Part shown: positions 41,065 through 41,119 of the stretch, piece after piece
How the letters are laid out: every line of letters starts with the position of its first letter
How positions within the stretch are numbered: position 1 is the first letter of the stretch
Source: an uncultured Panacagrimonas sp.
GTDB lineage: Bacteria; Pseudomonadota; Gammaproteobacteria; Nevskiales; Nevskiaceae
Assembly (NCBI GenBank): GCA_946481265.1
Contig: CAMLNE010000002.1
Location: 1 to 41,119 of the forward strand
Length of the DNA stretch: 41,119 bases
Direction of reading: 5' to 3'
Made by a program: the position numbers and the translations under genes
Notes under the pieces: generated by a model
Database searches by the model: none
What the model was told of the DNA's origin: nothing
The model's input: the letters and a program-made list of their open reading frames with translations, nothing else

Positions 41065-41119
41065 GATGACGCAAAGCCTGGAATTACGCGCCGGGCCGGA
41101 TCACCGCCCGCCGACCTAA
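41065..41119. repeat. 55-base direct repeat, copy 2 (runs to window end)
   Basis: This copy is identical to 40880-40934 and ends exactly where the window ends, so the true repeat may be longer. Its presence beside CGCAAAGGCGCAAAG elements suggests a larger repeated cassette continuing outside the window. Confidence 0.9.

Noticed and set aside
40844..41119. CRISPR array
   Set aside because: The repeats are of mixed sizes, tandem without unique spacers of equal length, and there are no cas genes.

Overview
The window is about 41 kb of high-GC DNA (roughly two-thirds G+C by eye) with dense, mostly ATG-started genes and clear AGGA/GGAG ribosome sites. Gene content (dmp-type phenol hydroxylase with meta-cleavage genes, a sigma-54 DmpR-like activator, Rieske oxygenase, AraC and MalT-like LuxR regulators) points to an aerobic, metabolically versatile beta- or gammaproteobacterium. 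I cannot name the genus from the sequence alone. No tRNA, rRNA, insertion sequence, phage gene or CRISPR array was seen.

Layout. (1) 53-4049: a GFA/CENP-V-type zinc protein, a cystathionine gamma-synthase-type PLP enzyme, a Baeyer-Villiger-type flavin monooxygenase and a DUF427 protein. (2) 4674-9436, plus strand: an EgtB-EgtD fusion for ergothioneine synthesis, followed by an Opu-like ATPase and a substrate-binding/permease fusion that may be an ergothioneine transporter (EgtV/EgtU-like). (3) 9567-12899, minus strand: an SLC12-like permease and a membrane-anchored ABM-fold protein. (4) 13251-18616, minus strand: a Rieske oxygenase, an AraC-family regulator and a large MalT-like LuxR regulator. 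(5) 18881-32375, minus strand: one long convergently organised catabolic operon read in the order dmpKLMNOP (multicomponent phenol hydroxylase), dmpQ, dmpB, dmpC, dmpD, dmpE, dmpH, then a 1180-residue indolepyruvate:ferredoxin oxidoreductase-like enzyme. (6) 32376-32785: the divergent control region with a good sigma-54 -24/-12 promoter for dmpK and two upstream activator-type repeats. (7) 32786-34618: the DmpR-like activator, facing a truncated relative at 34634-35275. (8) 35420-40796: a zinc alcohol dehydrogenase, an atypical crotonase, a cupin, a DUF7064-like protein and an acyl-CoA dehydrogenase, several closed by strong hairpins. (9) 40797-41119: repeat-rich intergenic DNA.

How it works together. 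Phenol-like inducers should bind the DmpR-like sensor, which would activate the sigma-54 promoter. The hydroxylase makes catechol, DmpB cleaves it between C2 and C3, DmpQ would keep DmpB reduced, and DmpC/DmpH and DmpD take the two branches to 2-hydroxypenta-2,4-dienoate, which DmpE hydrates to 4-hydroxy-2-oxovalerate. The usual finishing genes dmpF, dmpG and the tautomerase dmpI are not in the operon; a 2-oxoacid:ferredoxin oxidoreductase-like gene sits at its end instead.

The two observations I consider most worth testing are the ergothioneine synthesis-plus-transporter locus, with unusual domain orders in both fusions, and the operon-terminal 2-oxoacid oxidoreductase replacing dmpFG.
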